Shown here piece by piece: positions 1 through 12,486 of a DNA stretch of 64,000 nt. Within the stretch, counting starts at the first letter, position 1; every line of letters starts with the position of its first letter. A program made the translations under genes and the position numbers. Under the pieces are notes generated by a model. The model was given only the letters and a program-made list of their open reading frames with translations. It was not told where the DNA came from and searched no databases. The stretch covers positions 12,662,549 through 12,726,548 of the forward strand of contig JAFMSR010000003.1 in the NCBI GenBank assembly GCA_022818135.1. Direction: 5' to 3'. This DNA is from Saxidomus purpurata. Its lineage: Eukaryota; Mollusca; Bivalvia; Venerida; Veneridae.

Positions 1-686
1 GGCTTGTCTCTTCTTTTGTAATTTTAGTAAACTTTAAAATATACTTTCCTCGGAAACAATTCGTCAGATTTTCAAACAGTTTCCCAGCAATGCATTTCAT
101 TGGTCAAATTTTCAAATTATTTCTCAAAAGATATGACACCCCAATGTGGTTGAAGAAGTTGTCATGGAACTACCATTGAACTCAGGTGAGCGATACATGC
201 CAATCTCGTCCCTCTTGCTTTAGAATTGGCCTACATTGATACCGTTGCTAATGATCATTGACAAATGTTTGAGACCAAAGCAAAATAAACTGATAGATTC
301 GAGAACACTCCCAGGAGTCTTCAAAACAGTATAGTTCAACAGGAGTAAACGTGACGTAAATTAAACTAGGTCTATTCGGCATTTACGCGAAGACATGTAC
401 GTAGCTTTTGTTTTAAAAATCCGCATAACATAGAAGAATTCAGTATCACGTCATGTTCCGCTTCGAAGGATGGGTATTTTGCGTCAAAGAGAAATCAAAA
501 CACACGCTGATTTTAATTGAGAAAACATAACCTGTGCGATTACCTCCCTTCGACGGTAATTGTAAATTACAAGGTCGATGTTTTTTTTTCTTAAAAAAAA
601 AAGAAAATAAAGAAGAAAAGCCGCTTTCACGTTACTGCTCGGATAAAAGACCGGATGAGAATATCTGGCATACGCTTGCATGGTGG
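1..686. other. No feature seen
   Basis: AT-rich sequence with a T9/A10 hairpin-like run at 580-603; no coding signal on either strand. Confidence 0.5.
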
Positions 687-1085
687 GTGAGCCTTTCTGG
701 CCTATGCCGGCAAGGCGGATGAGCTTATTTGGCCTTCACCGGCAAAGCGGGTAAGCCTTTTTTACACATCTGATCGGCATTTCCGGTGATTTTACCCATG
801 CCTCGTTCCCACCAAAACAGTTTCCCTCGGTGACGGATGTTACGATCTGGACCGCGTGCTCGTGACAAAAACTATTAATCTAGTTTACGCAGGCAAGGTG
901 GGTGAGCCTATCTGGCCTATGCTGTCAAAGCGGGTGAGACCATCTGGCCTATGCTATCAAAGCGGGTGAGCCTATCTGGCCTATGCTGTCAAAATGCGTG
1001 AGCCTATCTGGCCTATGCTGTCAAAGCGGGTGAGCCTATCTGGCCTAAGCGCGTGAGCCTATCTGGCCTATGCCGGCAAGGCATG
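687..1085. repeat. 32-bp minisatellite
   Basis: The unit GTGAGCCTATCTGGCCTATG plus CTGTCAAAGCGG recurs, diverged at 687-776 and nearly exact from 900 to 1076 (about six copies, one shortened to 23 bp). Unique sequence separates the two blocks. Confidence 0.85.
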
Positions 1086-2144
1086 GTATTCAAATGAATT
1101 AACGATTAATCAATCGGCTGCTCGCACCAAAGTAGCACACGCCGTATATTTGCAGCATTTTAATTAAAATTAATGAAGAATTAAAACCCTTTAAAGAAAA
1201 GATAACTTTGTGACTAACTTTCCATACTATTTTAAGAATTATACTCCGAAGTCAGTCAACCAAATAATGCCAGGAAATAATTACTATAGTCTTTAGTTAG
1301 GTCATAATTCGCCGAAAGTCACACCAAATTTATTGAAATCCGCTTATCACATTGAAAGCCGATGTCGGTCAAGATATCGCCCTCATGTCACTTTGGCCAA
1401 CATCTGAGGCAGACGACAAAAATGGCGATACTCGAATTTTCGGGAAAAAAATCGTTATTCAGGTATTGACAGGTATACCTCATATTCATTTTTGGAATCT
1501 GAGCGTAAGCGGATTTTCCCAAAGCTATTATGGAACGACAGAGCTGCTTTGTTTGCGTATTTTGTGTTATGTCATTGCAAACAGTCAATATATTAAATCG
1601 TTATGTCATGACGTGTGACAATGCTTTCAATATATATTTTGACATGTTCCTTATATTTTTTCAGAATTTAATTATGTTATAACATACAGTCAATATGTAT
1701 ATGTAGCCGTTTAATTATGATGTGTGGTTTTACCTTCAGTATATGATATGGCACTTTCCTTGTGTCTTATTGGCATTTCCGTACGTTAGAACTATAAATA
1801 CGCAAATAAGACAGCCCTTGCGTTCCATAAACTTCATCGTCCGATTTGAAGTCATTCAATGTGAAACATAGCAAAGCACACTCGTATTTTTTTCTGTAAC
1901 CGATGGCCAGCAACTCTCGTAGTTTTCCTATACAAAACCGATGAGCGATGACAGACGAACATTTCCGAAAATCACAGATTATGGGTAAATTGAAATGACC
2001 AAACAAAAATATGATTGGAACCGTCTCCTGTCCCTTCTTACCAGTATTTTGTTATTTTTTCCTACAATAGAGCAATATACACGAATCGAATACCAATGAG
2101 GCTTACTGCGTACTGATAACAACCTCTAAAAGTAATGTGCTTAC
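1086..2144. other. No feature seen; intron or flank of the 2145-2617 exon
   Basis: Short open frames only, without splice signals or recognisable residues. If the unidentified minus-strand gene continues, this is its first intron. Confidence 0.45.
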
Positions 2145-2617
2145 CCCTCTTCCTTCTCTATCTGGAGATGGTAGTCCAATAGTAGTTCTGCCATTTTGCA
2201 CAGACGGCGAAGTTGAAACACGATTTGGACTGCCGGCTAGTGACTCGGTAGGGATTCGATTGATAGTAAGACGTGATGACTGCCGCGTCTGTGTAGGCTG
2301 TCGTGCTGAGTATTGGGATTCCGGGAGGGCGTCGTCTTCGTAGTCGTCTTTGAACTCTCCGGTGTTCGGAGACACTGTTAGTGTTCTTAGTAACCGACGA
2401 TCGGCACTTGGGGTCCTAGATATTGCTGCTGGACTTCTGTTAGACATTGGTGATTGTTGGATAGTTTCTGGCCGGTAAGAATTCCTACTTTGACCCTGAT
2501 CGTTAGATGGTGTAGGGTTAGACTCCTGTTGTGAGGTTCTGCCTTGACTGTCCCTCGATGCTGCTCTACTTGCCCGAGATGTGCGACTTTCTGACATCGT
2601 TTTGGAGTAGTTCGGAC
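2145..2617 (-). CDS. First coding exon of an unidentified Ser/Arg-rich protein gene
   Basis: Acceptor TGCTTGTCTTTAG at 2618, ATG at 2597, donor GTAAGC at 2144; the coding part is 151 codons, phase 0. The protein begins MSESRTSRASRAASRDSQGR and stays rich in S, R, T, P and Q with an acidic stretch (DDYEDD), so it looks disordered and phosphorylatable. No domain is recognisable. The rest of the gene must lie left of the window or in the unrecognised 1-2144. Another good donor on this strand (CATAGG then GTAAGC, at 2745) could end a 5' UTR exon 128 bp upstream. Splice signals at both ends and a codon pattern unlike the surrounding AT-rich DNA support a real exon. Confidence 0.65.
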
Positions 2618-2747
2618 CTAAAGACAAGCAGTAAAGCATCGACGATCAAAACGATAAGGTCAATATTAAACTATTCTTTAAATATTTTGATTAATGGTTG
2701 ATCAATTTTAATATATAAGAAAACAATATTGGAGGCGCTTACCCTAT

Positions 2748-3974
2748 GAGTGCAGTTTAATAAGAATTCGATCGTTAGCTCATATTTCCGTCATAGAACA
2801 CTTCTGTAATCAAAGGTCAGGTGAAAGCAAGCACAAGTTTTCTGTACAAATGAAAAGATTTTCGTAACGTGTTTGTCTTATCGATTCTATTTAATAATGT
2901 AAATGAAAAGATGAATATATCTTGCTGATATTAATACAAAGGTCTTGTGGTTATTGCAGCCGTACTTTGGTCTATATTTAAAGTATAATTTTAAAAGCTG
3001 AAATCAATTTTAACAAGGAACATGTCGCGTTTAAGATCCGACAGTCCTTAGAAATCAGTAATCTCCACAAAGAAATTATCAATTATCACGAAGGAACCAT
3101 TAGCTACAGAAAATAGTGTAAAATACCAGCAATTTGTCGCAATATACTTAGCGCCCATTTACTACATAATATATCTGTATTTAAAGATGATTAGGTCCAT
3201 ATTAGCCCGGCAGTGTGCCGGAGACCGGCGTTGGCATGCTTATAGGCATTGCGGTCTGTCAATAAGAACAATGTCTTGACACGTTTTTGGGGCAGTAGTC
3301 CTAAGTGATCCTGTATTTTGTTATTATAACAACGCGTTTGACATCATCAATCGGATACAGTGTAAGGGTACTGATGATAACTAAAAACAGATGTCTCATT
3401 TGGGAACGCAATGATCATTCGACATTCATGACATCGTACTGAGAGTTCAGTTACCTCAGTTTAATCTAGATTAGTTTTGATTAAATAGTTTAGTTTAAAC
3501 TGGTATATACATGTAGAGCATCCGTGTAAGATTTAATCCTTTAAGATAGCCAATGCATTAAAACAAAATAATAATGGACTTTTCCACTGCGTCACTGTTC
3601 AATATAACCCTAAGCGTACTATATTGACAGAGTGTATAAACTACGTGCTACAATCGATCTTTGTTCCATTATTAGCAATAAATCCTGTAGAAAATAAACA
3701 TACAGCAGCGGGTCATGGACAAAGTCACTATAGAGAGTATGTCAACTATGGTCTTATTTAAATAATTAGGAAGTTCTTTGGATATAACGCGATATACATC
3801 TACCAAAACTCGTGCATTGATCCTTTCAGAGCGTAGTTTCATCAGCTGCATTTACGCGTTTAGACGGCACCGCAATCCTAGATTAAAATTGATTATAAAA
3901 TAATCATAGCAATGCACGGTTACTGATCTGTGCAATCCGACTGCTTGCGTTGATTATGAAATCAGCAGCAGCCT
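2748..3974. other. No gene seen
   Basis: AT-rich; upstream of the minus-strand exon. A promoter could lie here but no clear motif is visible. Confidence 0.45.
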
Positions 3975-6064
3975 ATGGTCTGCATTATTGACAGCAGGTC
4001 ACACTGATAATGGCTGGTGTATTTATTCGTCTAAGATGTACATTATTGACAGCAGATCACACCATATCTCGAGGTAGCGGGTTCGATTCCCGGGGCTGAC
4101 GAACTGAAATTACTAACAGTCTTTCGGATGAGACAGAGACCGAGGTCCCATGTATGGGTGCTATACACCTTGCATGTTAAAGAACCAGAGGTGTCTCTGG
4201 AATTAGGACGCTTTCTGTATCTTGCACTATCCTCCGACACCTAAAATAACTAACCTCTTCTGTGGGCGTTGGTGATGTGGGAAACCGGTACCAACGATAA
4301 AACCCTAATATACGATACGATACTTTTGACAGCAAATCACACTGAGTTGCACACTATTGACAGCAGACCACACAGGTAATGGCTGGTATATTTATTCGTC
4401 TGAGTTGCACACATTTGGCAGCAAGTCACACTGGTAAGGCCTGGTGTATTTATTCGTCTGAGTTGCACACTATTGACAGCAGATCACACTGATAATGGCT
4501 GGTTTGAGTTGCTCACCATTGACAACAGATCACACTGATAATGACTGCTTTGAGTTGCTTACTATTGAAAGCAGAGTACACTAGTAATGGCTGGTTTGAG
4601 TTGCACACTTTTGACAGCAGATCGCACTGAGAATGGCTGGTTTGAGTTGCACATTATTAACAGCAGATCACACTGATAATGGCTGATTTGAGTTACTCAC
4701 TGTTGACAGAAAATCACACTGGTAATAGCTGGTTTGAGTTGCACACTATAAACAGCATATCACGTTGATAATGGCTGCTTTTAGTTGCACTATTGACAGA
4801 AGATCACACTGGTAATGCCTGGTATATTAATTCGTCTAAACTGTACACTTTTGACAGCAAATCACACTGAGTTGCACACTATTGACAGCAGACCACACGG
4901 TAATGGCTGGTATATTTATTCGTCTGAGTTGCACCTTTGGCAGCAAGTCACACTGGTAAGGCCTGGTGTATTTATTCGTCTGAGTTGCACACTATTGACA
5001 GCAGATCACACTGATAATGGCTGGTTTGAGTTGCTCACCATTGACAACAGATCACACTGATAGTGGCTGGTTTGAGTTACTCACTATTGACAGCAGACCA
5101 CACTGATAATGACTGCTTTGAGTTGCTTACTATTGAAAGCAGAGTACACTAGTAATGGCTGGTTTGAGTTGCACACTTTTGACAGCAGATCGCACTGAGA
5201 ATGGCTGGTTTGAGTTGCACATTATTAACAGCAGATCACACTGATAATGGCTGATTTGAGTTACTCACTGTTGACAGAAAATCACACTGGTAATAGCTGG
5301 TTTGAGTTGCACACTATAAACAGCATATCACGTTGATAATGGCTGCTTTTAGTTGCACTATTGACAGAAGATCACACCGGTAATAGCTGGTTTGAGTTGC
5401 ACACTATTGACAGCAGATCACACTGATAATGGCTGTTTTGAGTTGCACACTATTGACAGCAGATCGAACTAATAATGGCTGGTTTGAGTCGCACACTGTT
5501 GACAGCAGATCACACTGATAATGGCTGGTTTGAGTTACTCACTATTTACAGCAGATCACACTGATAATGGCTGGTTTGAGTTGCACACTATTGACAACAG
5601 AACACACTGATAATGACTGGTTTGAGTTACTCACTATTGACAACAGATCACACTGATAGTGGCTGTTTTGAGTTACTCACTATTGACAGCAGATCACACT
5701 GATAATGGCTGGTTCGAGTTACTCACTATTGACAACAGATCACACTGATAGTGGCTGTTTTGAGTTACTCACTATTGACAGCAGATCACACTGATTGTGG
5801 CTTTTTTGAGTTACTCACTATTGACAACAGATCACACTGATAATGGATGATCTGAGTTGCACATTATTAACAGCAGATCACACTGGTAATGGCTGGTTTG
5901 AGTTGCACACTACTGACAACAGATCACACTGATAGTGGCTGTTTTGAGTTACTCACTATTGACAGCAGATCACACTGATAATGGCTGGTTTGAGTTGCAC
6001 ACTATTGACAACAGATCACACTGATAGTGGCTGTTTGAGTTACTCACTATTGACAACAGATCAC
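3975..6064. repeat. ~46-bp minisatellite with a duplicated block
   Basis: The unit is roughly GATAATGGCTGGTTTGAGTT, then GCACACTATTGACAGCAGATCACACT, with about 40 copies. A variant carrying ATTTATTCGTCTGAGTTGC occurs at 3990-4050, 4385-4470 and 4915-4985. The run from 4326 to about 4850 is repeated almost unchanged from 4851 to about 5375, so a ~525-bp block duplicated in tandem. A SINE fragment interrupts it at about 4066-4322. Confidence 0.85.
4066..4322 (+). mobile_element. tRNA-derived SINE fragment inserted in the minisatellite
   Basis: It starts inside a tRNA-like B box (GGGTTCGATTCCCGG), continues through a body with ATGTTAAAGAACCAGAGG, and ends near AAATAACTAACCTCTTCTG and GATAAAACCCTAATA. 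The minisatellite unit is interrupted at AGCAGATCACAC and resumes at GACAGCAAATCACACT. Related copies are at 31271-31512 and 41868-42082. Confidence 0.7.
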
Positions 6065-6604
6065 ACTACCTGCTTATAAACAGAGTATGTTTCCACTTCC
6101 AAGCGTTAGTAGCTGAGGAAGGGTGCTACATTATAGCAAGCTTAGCTTTGTAAAAATGCTAAAACATTTAGTTTGCTCATGTTTAAAACAAAGAGCCCTT
6201 TCCAATTTCAAGCGGAGCTTCATCGTCGTAACACCCGTTAAATAATTTATTCAATGTAATATAGCGGTCAAGCAGCACTTTTACAATGCATTTGAAGACC
6301 GGGTACTTCTTCCCTGTTTACAAAGACAAACGACCGGAATCTTGGCAATATAACGAACAGAAACGAAATTAAGTTGTAATCTACGATGTAAAATAAAAGT
6401 CAGAAGCGTGGTGGATAGCCATACCTTTATAGGGAAATTAATTGTTTATGCGCAATGCTTTGTGCGTTTTATTCTTTTGTTTTAGTTTTATAGGTTTCGA
6501 CTAAGCTACAAATCTGAAAACACACAGTCTAGTGTAGGCTGGCAGACAACTTTATTTGGTACCACTGGTTATGCTAAAATTCGACCGCTGGCTGAAGAAA
6601 TGAA

Positions 6605-6790
6605 TAGGAACGATAAACCGCCTCCTCGGTCGAGTGATTAGAGTCACTGACTTTATATCCGTGACCGCAACCTGTCATTATCTGAGAGTCGCGAGTTCGA
6701 GACCAGCTACCGACCACGTCCCTGGCGTTTACGCCGTATGAAAGCTGGTCCTTCCCAGGAACGATGGTAAGATTAGGTAAAATAAACAGT
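6605..6790 (+). mobile_element. tRNA-like SINE fragment
   Basis: A CGGTCGAGTGATTAGAGT head and a GAGTTCGAGACC B box are followed by a body ending AAGATTAGGTAAAATAAAC. No cloverleaf closes. Confidence 0.5.
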
Positions 6791-7699
6791 AATTTTGAAA
6801 CGGGAAATGAAATAAAAGTAAAGAAAAGAAAAGACAAAACTACTAGTATAGGAACGATAGTTGCATACTACTAGTATGCATAAAAGGTTCAAAGGATGTC
6901 GTTGATTTTCAGTGCATCTCAGTAAATCAACCTGCCAAAATTTAATACATGCCCCAGATAATGTCATCGCGTTGGGTGTACATGTATAAAACACTTGTAA
7001 CTTTTATGTACTAAGAAAGATGCCCAACCGACGAATTTGGTCCTAATTTGTACGAAAAACATTCCGAATGTTGCCTTTAAAAACTTACTATATAGCGCAT
7101 CATTCTTTCAGTGATATTGCATTTTATTGATTTTATCAATTGAAAAACGCTGGCTGACTTTTCACGTAGAAGCAACAAAAATTGAAAGAAAGCTAGGCCC
7201 CTCTACCGTCATCATTGTTTAAGAGTAAATAGAGCACAGTTCTATCATTATTCTACCTGTAAATTCGTTGTTCTATATGAGTACTTAACGTGACACTGGG
7301 ACTTTTTAGTCAACAGGACAACCTTACATGAATGTGCAGTGTATAACGAGTATAGACTAAGCCATTTCAATGAAAATATATGTTTTTAAACTGTTGTATT
7401 CAAACAAAAGATATCAAAATTAAGAAGTTTTTTATCTTTTGAGAGTGTGGTACAAGATTGACGTTACCATTTTTGCCATTTTTACACTGATGTTAATGTG
7501 ACACGCGATTTCAAAATCATACCACTTTTTGGTAGGCTACTAGATTGTACTTTGAATAAAAAATACATGTAACTATCTTTATAAACATTCATTCTTCTAA
7601 ATATTTTTCGAGAAACACTGATACAGCATGATGAGGCACAGTTTCAAATTATTCAATCACTTTAATGATTAACCGTTGGGGCAAGTGTTCTTCAAAATA

Positions 7700-8410
7700 A
7701 TATGAAGTTGACGTATGCACAAGATGGGCGGTTCGAATCCCGGCAGCTGCAGTCGATATTTCTGTCAGTTCTGTGTTTAGCACTTATAGAAGAACGTTGT
7801 CACTGTTATATATTTTACGCTTCCAGAACGCTGTCTATAATGTCACGCCGTGCCTTTCCATATCAATGTCTATGTGTCATATATGTTCTTTATTACCTCC
7901 ACAAGTGGGAGAGCCACATTTCCGAACGTATTATGCTGTAGGTGCTGGTACTTACGCTTCTAGAACGTTATTATTGTTGTCACTTATTTCAATGTTGTCA
8001 CATGCACTTCCAATACAGTGTCAATGTTTCATCAGTACTTCCCAGGCGCTGTCAATGTTGTCACGTGCATTTCAAAACTAAGATCATCATCGCCTCTTGA
8101 GTTTCATGCAATTCTAATACCGGTACTTTATCCGCCTTGCCACGTGCGTTCTAAAACGTTATTATTGTTGTCACCTTTGCCACGTGCGTTTCTTAACGTT
8201 ATTATTGTTGTCATCTGCACTTTCAATACTTTATAATCATCGACTCTTTAGTTTCATGCATTTTAATACCGGTACTTTATCAGCCTTGCGACGTGCATTT
8301 CTCAAACGTTATTATTGTTGCCATGTGCATTTCTAATACATGTACATTTTATAAGCATTGTCACATGCGTTTCTAAAACGTTATTATTGTTGTCACATGC
8401 ACTTTCAGAA
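7700..8410. repeat. Irregular repeat with an AACGTTATTATTGTTGTCAC core
   Basis: The core, with a GCCACGTGCGTTTCTAA-like partner, recurs at 7965, 8157, 8198, 8308 and 8380, together with repeats of AATACCGGTACTTTATC (8117 and 8265). Spacing varies from about 40 to 110 bp. Short open frames here reflect the repeat. Confidence 0.65.
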
Positions 8411-10945
8411 AGTATTCATGTTTTGATATGCACCTATAGAACACTACCCAGAGCGTTACAAGGTTACGTGTCATAGATACATGTATTAAAGAACCCCTTT
8501 TTACGGACGGAAAGAAAACGTAGGAAAGAAAACAAGATTCGCCATGACTTAAACCGAATAGAACCCTAAGTGTAGCTCACCCGGAAGAGAATGAGAATTG
8601 TAGATAAACTATTTACATTTTGTACAGAGTGACGTATCCAACAGCATCTGAGCAAAATGTTTTCTCAATATTTTTTTTTCATAAATCCTTTGTTCTTATT
8701 TTTGTTTGTCTCTAATTAGCCACTGGGCCAGTAGGTTTAATTTTCATGGTGTGTTTTATAATATGCAAAAATAAATATTCAAACTTACATAAAATATTTT
8801 TTAAAGTTATTTAAAGGGACTTTTGTTCTTTATTGAAAAAATGTACTGAAGTAAAAAGTTCTTTTTTCCGAGATGCTTAAAATATATTACCACAGAACAA
8901 TAACTTTAAAAGACTTACCTTACTTGGTTAATGTCGTAATACGTCAATGTCATAGTTGGCGGTCTCCTGTGAATAATTCAGATCCAAAGTCTCAGTTGAT
9001 AACGTAACCACTCGCCCATTTACTTTTCCTGTTATAAACTGCTTCAGATATTTCGATTACTTTGAAAATTATTTGAATTATTTTAAACCCTCAAATTAAC
9101 ATTTATTTCTATTGTTACAGCTGTATACAAATCAATAAACAATGTATTAGAAAACAGCGTTGGACTCCAAGAGTCGATGAAGTTAGCGGTTACCTTCATC
9201 GATATTTCTATCAGGACAGCAAAAGCATTCAATGCTATATTGGATATTGGTGTTCAACTTTAGAAATAAAATGCCAGATAAATTAATATTGATGCAGCGG
9301 GACTCCGGCATACGTCAAAGTCCCACCAGAGAAACGAATACCGTTTTAGATTACTTTAAGGTATAGCCATCAATTAAGCTTTATCAATATTCAATTAGCA
9401 AGATACACTGAAGCGTACTGTATACTGACGTATTCTCTATCTTGAGTTAAATTTTAAATTTCGCGGAAGGCTTTCGTATCGATGACATTTTGGTCAATCA
9501 ATGGTACCCGAAGCCCAGTATAATTTATCTTGGACGCGGAAAAAAAACATTGCAAATACTACCGCGCCATGTACGAAAGAAAAACATGCTTCAAATTTGT
9601 TTTAAAGTAAATAGAACACAGTTCTATCATTATTCCATCAGAACATGCATAATTCTACCTGTGCAAATTCAAACTTAGGCCTAATGAGGCTTTAACAGAC
9701 AGTTTAAAGTAAATGGATTCATTTGAGAACATACATGGAGCGCAGCTAAAATGGTGTTGAATAGATGTACATATAGACAAAACGTTTACATTGTGAATAA
9801 TTTATGAATGTACATTTCAAATGGAATACGAGTAGATTAAATTGTTAGAACTGATTACTTGAATAGGTTTAGCATAAATGTATTCAAATTTATGTTGAAT
9901 TTGGTTAGTTTAAGAGTAAAAAAAAAAAAAAAAAAATCCCTACCTACCTACCCTATTTTGGGACATGAAACCTGAAACAAACCTTTTTTTTTTAGGCCTA
10001 ACGAACTCCTTCGGACAATTCAGATTTGTTCCTTATGTCCGTAATATGTTATGTTCGCACAGCATTTTCATATTCAATATCTATCCAAGAAATGTTGTTC
10101 GTTATATCCGAAAGTTCCCTATATCCGGAGTTTTTTATACGGAGTTTCCAGTACTGTATGATTTAATACTTGGAATTACTGTAGTGTCCAGTCTACCGCG
10201 ATTTTGAACCATTAATTAGCACACGCGCACGCACGCACGCACACACGAACACAATTCCCACATGATTCACGATTTTGTCTCTATAAACAAAGAGAAGAAA
10301 AATTAGGCTTAACGATGCATTTAACAATTACTGTGCATCAGAACTCCAAATTAACAATGATTATTGGACAACGAACACCGCTAGAACGGACATTATTTCA
10401 CCAATAAAATACACGTAGCTATGTTTTTCAAATTAATATGTTCTCCCATCCTCGGTAACCCAGGCTATTCATTACCCAATTGAATATATGACTGAGAGAA
10501 GCGGCAGGAATTAGCCGTGGGTTCCGACGATGATGTTCTCCATCATTCCATTGTCTTCGTCATTGTACCAAAGGTCTAAATTATCGTGATATTTAGGTCA
10601 GGAAGGTTCTGTAAACGATGCTAAAAGTTAATCACTATTATCACTCTTCGAGGCTACATTTTTGTGTAATGAAACGTTTATGGAAATTGTATTGCCATTA
10701 AGAGTATTTTAACTTTGGACCCGGTCACACTGGTATACAATACCGAGCTCGGGGTTAATCACGATCGCTATTAAAGTCCCCTTAACACTTTGGAAGTAAA
10801 CATACAATGCACTTATAGCTCATATATATAACCATGAAAGATATCCCCACCAGGGAAATGGACCGTTAGTTGTTATTAAAGCATCATAAAGTTGCGCTTT
10901 GCTTTTAAAATCAAAAATACATACTACATATATATTTAGCGCAGT
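8411..10945. other. No gene seen
   Basis: A minus-strand donor-like AAG/GTAAGTC at about 8917 could end a non-coding exon. A sequence near 9604-9640 (AAATAGAACACAGTTCTATC) repeats 7226-7255. A CA/CG microsatellite lies at 10219-10250. Nothing else. Confidence 0.4.
9917..9936. repeat. Poly(A) run
   Basis: About 20 A followed by TCCC and a short TACC repeat; possibly the tail of an old retroposed sequence. No parent gene was recognised. Confidence 0.6.
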
Positions 10946-11387
10946 GTGTTATTAGCGAGATTGCAAAAAACTTCGGAAGCTTTCTTCAACAACGAAATGG
11001 AGTACGCGCCGAGAACGCGCATCTGCGCTCAGCATTTAAATTATGGACGTCCAGAAAGTTTGGCCATTCTACAGCGTTTTTGTTTTTGCAGGCATGTATC
11101 TGTTTATAATCGACTGATATTATACAGCAGCTTTCTCATGGAATACACCAGCATCTTCTGGGATACACGTATCGAAACTGACATACACGCCGGAAGCATG
11201 CTGAAAATGGTGCAGTGTAGGTATATAAGCGCAAAATGTAAGTTTGGCTTACTTTTTAGACGGAACTTAAAGTTTTTAAATAACCACTGAACTAATTAGC
11301 AATTAAGTTATGTATGGTTATAAGTTATTGAAAGGCAAACGTCTCCCTATATAGATCTATTTTCCAGTCTTTAATTTCAGTGCACAT

Positions 11388-11570
11388 TTTTTACAAACAT
11401 GCAGGTGTATGTACATTATTATTTTTATTTTTTTTCTACAAAGATGCAGGTGTACATTTTTTTTTACAAAGATGCAGGTGTACATTTTTTAAAAAGATGC
11501 AGGGGTTCATCTTTTTTTGTTACAAAGATGCAGATGTACATTTTTGTTTTACAAAGATGCATATATAGAG
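11388..11570. repeat. ~30-bp minisatellite
   Basis: About six copies of TTTTACAAAGATGCAGGTGT followed by ACATTTTT, with unit lengths of 26-33 bp owing to variable T runs. Confidence 0.8.
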
Positions 11571-11881
11571 ACTAACGATGAAAGCCGAGAAAACTCATTT
11601 TCCTGAAATAATAGTTAAAGAATATTCGGAAGTGCCAAGCCGCAGAGAGAAGGTTCAGTCACAGAATGGCAGGTTTAGTACCAGGAAGGCCCACTTCAAG
11701 AAAGCAACTACTTTGACTTTATTTTGATTATCATATTATAATGAAGTATAAGGTATATACACGAAAATGTACTTTATAAGTCTCTGACTTCCCTTAATGT
11801 AATAAAAAATAATAACAGGAACCCCATCTCCAAAGAGAATGAAATTACAAAAGTAAAAGAATTTACGCAAAATATTCTAGC

Positions 11882-11997
11882 CAGTATACTACTACACAAA
11901 GGGGCTAGGCGCGTTTGATTTGTTTTTAACATAGTATGTATAGTCTATATACTATGTTAAAAAAATTTAAAACGTGCCTGGCCCCTATTCTTCTACA
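11882..11997. mobile_element. Foldback MITE
   Basis: Two arms of about 55 bp are inverted copies: AGTATACTACTACACAAAGG at the left and a related complement ending TACATGTAGTATAT at the right. They share GGGGCTAGGCGCGTTT/AAACGTGCCTGGCCCC and TTTTAACATAGTAT/ATACTATGTTAAAA, with a short centre near 11940. Confidence 0.8.
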
Positions 11998-12486
11998 TGT
12001 AGTATATTTAGGACAACCCGGCATACGGGACGGACAATTGGTGCTGTACGTGACCCGGAAACCGGATAACGGATGTTAGCGTATGTCTTCAAAAACACGG
12101 AAGTACCGGTAGGAAACAGCAGACAAAAAACTCGAAAATTGCCACAAAGAACGAATATAAGGGTTTGAACAAGTAATTTCTCAATAAATTCTTAGACAAA
12201 AAGCAATTTTATATATTTTTCATCGGGATTTAAGTTTAATTGTCGCAGTCTTTCAAAACAGTGACTGATGTTATGTGAAAGTGTTACAGTATTCGGATAG
12301 ACTCTGTTTAGTTTAGTTTATATTAATTTATTTATTCTCGATTGCGAAACAAGTTCTTACAACTTATATTAATCGCTCTCGAGACTCATTCCAGATGGAA
12401 TCAACCTCGAAGAGAGAGAGGCAATGTGGAATTATTTGTTTCTTGCCTAAGGACACTGCCAACATGGCGATGGTAGGGATCGAACC

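Noticed and set aside
1352..1618. 88-codon plus-strand frame
   Set aside because: No recognisable protein, no splice sites and an overlapping open frame on the other strand.
4815..5060. 81-codon frame inside the 46-bp minisatellite
   Set aside because: Repeat translation only; period not kept in frame across the array.
10946..11290. 114-codon plus-strand frame
   Set aside because: No splice context, no family resemblance, in AT-rich DNA where such lengths occur by chance.
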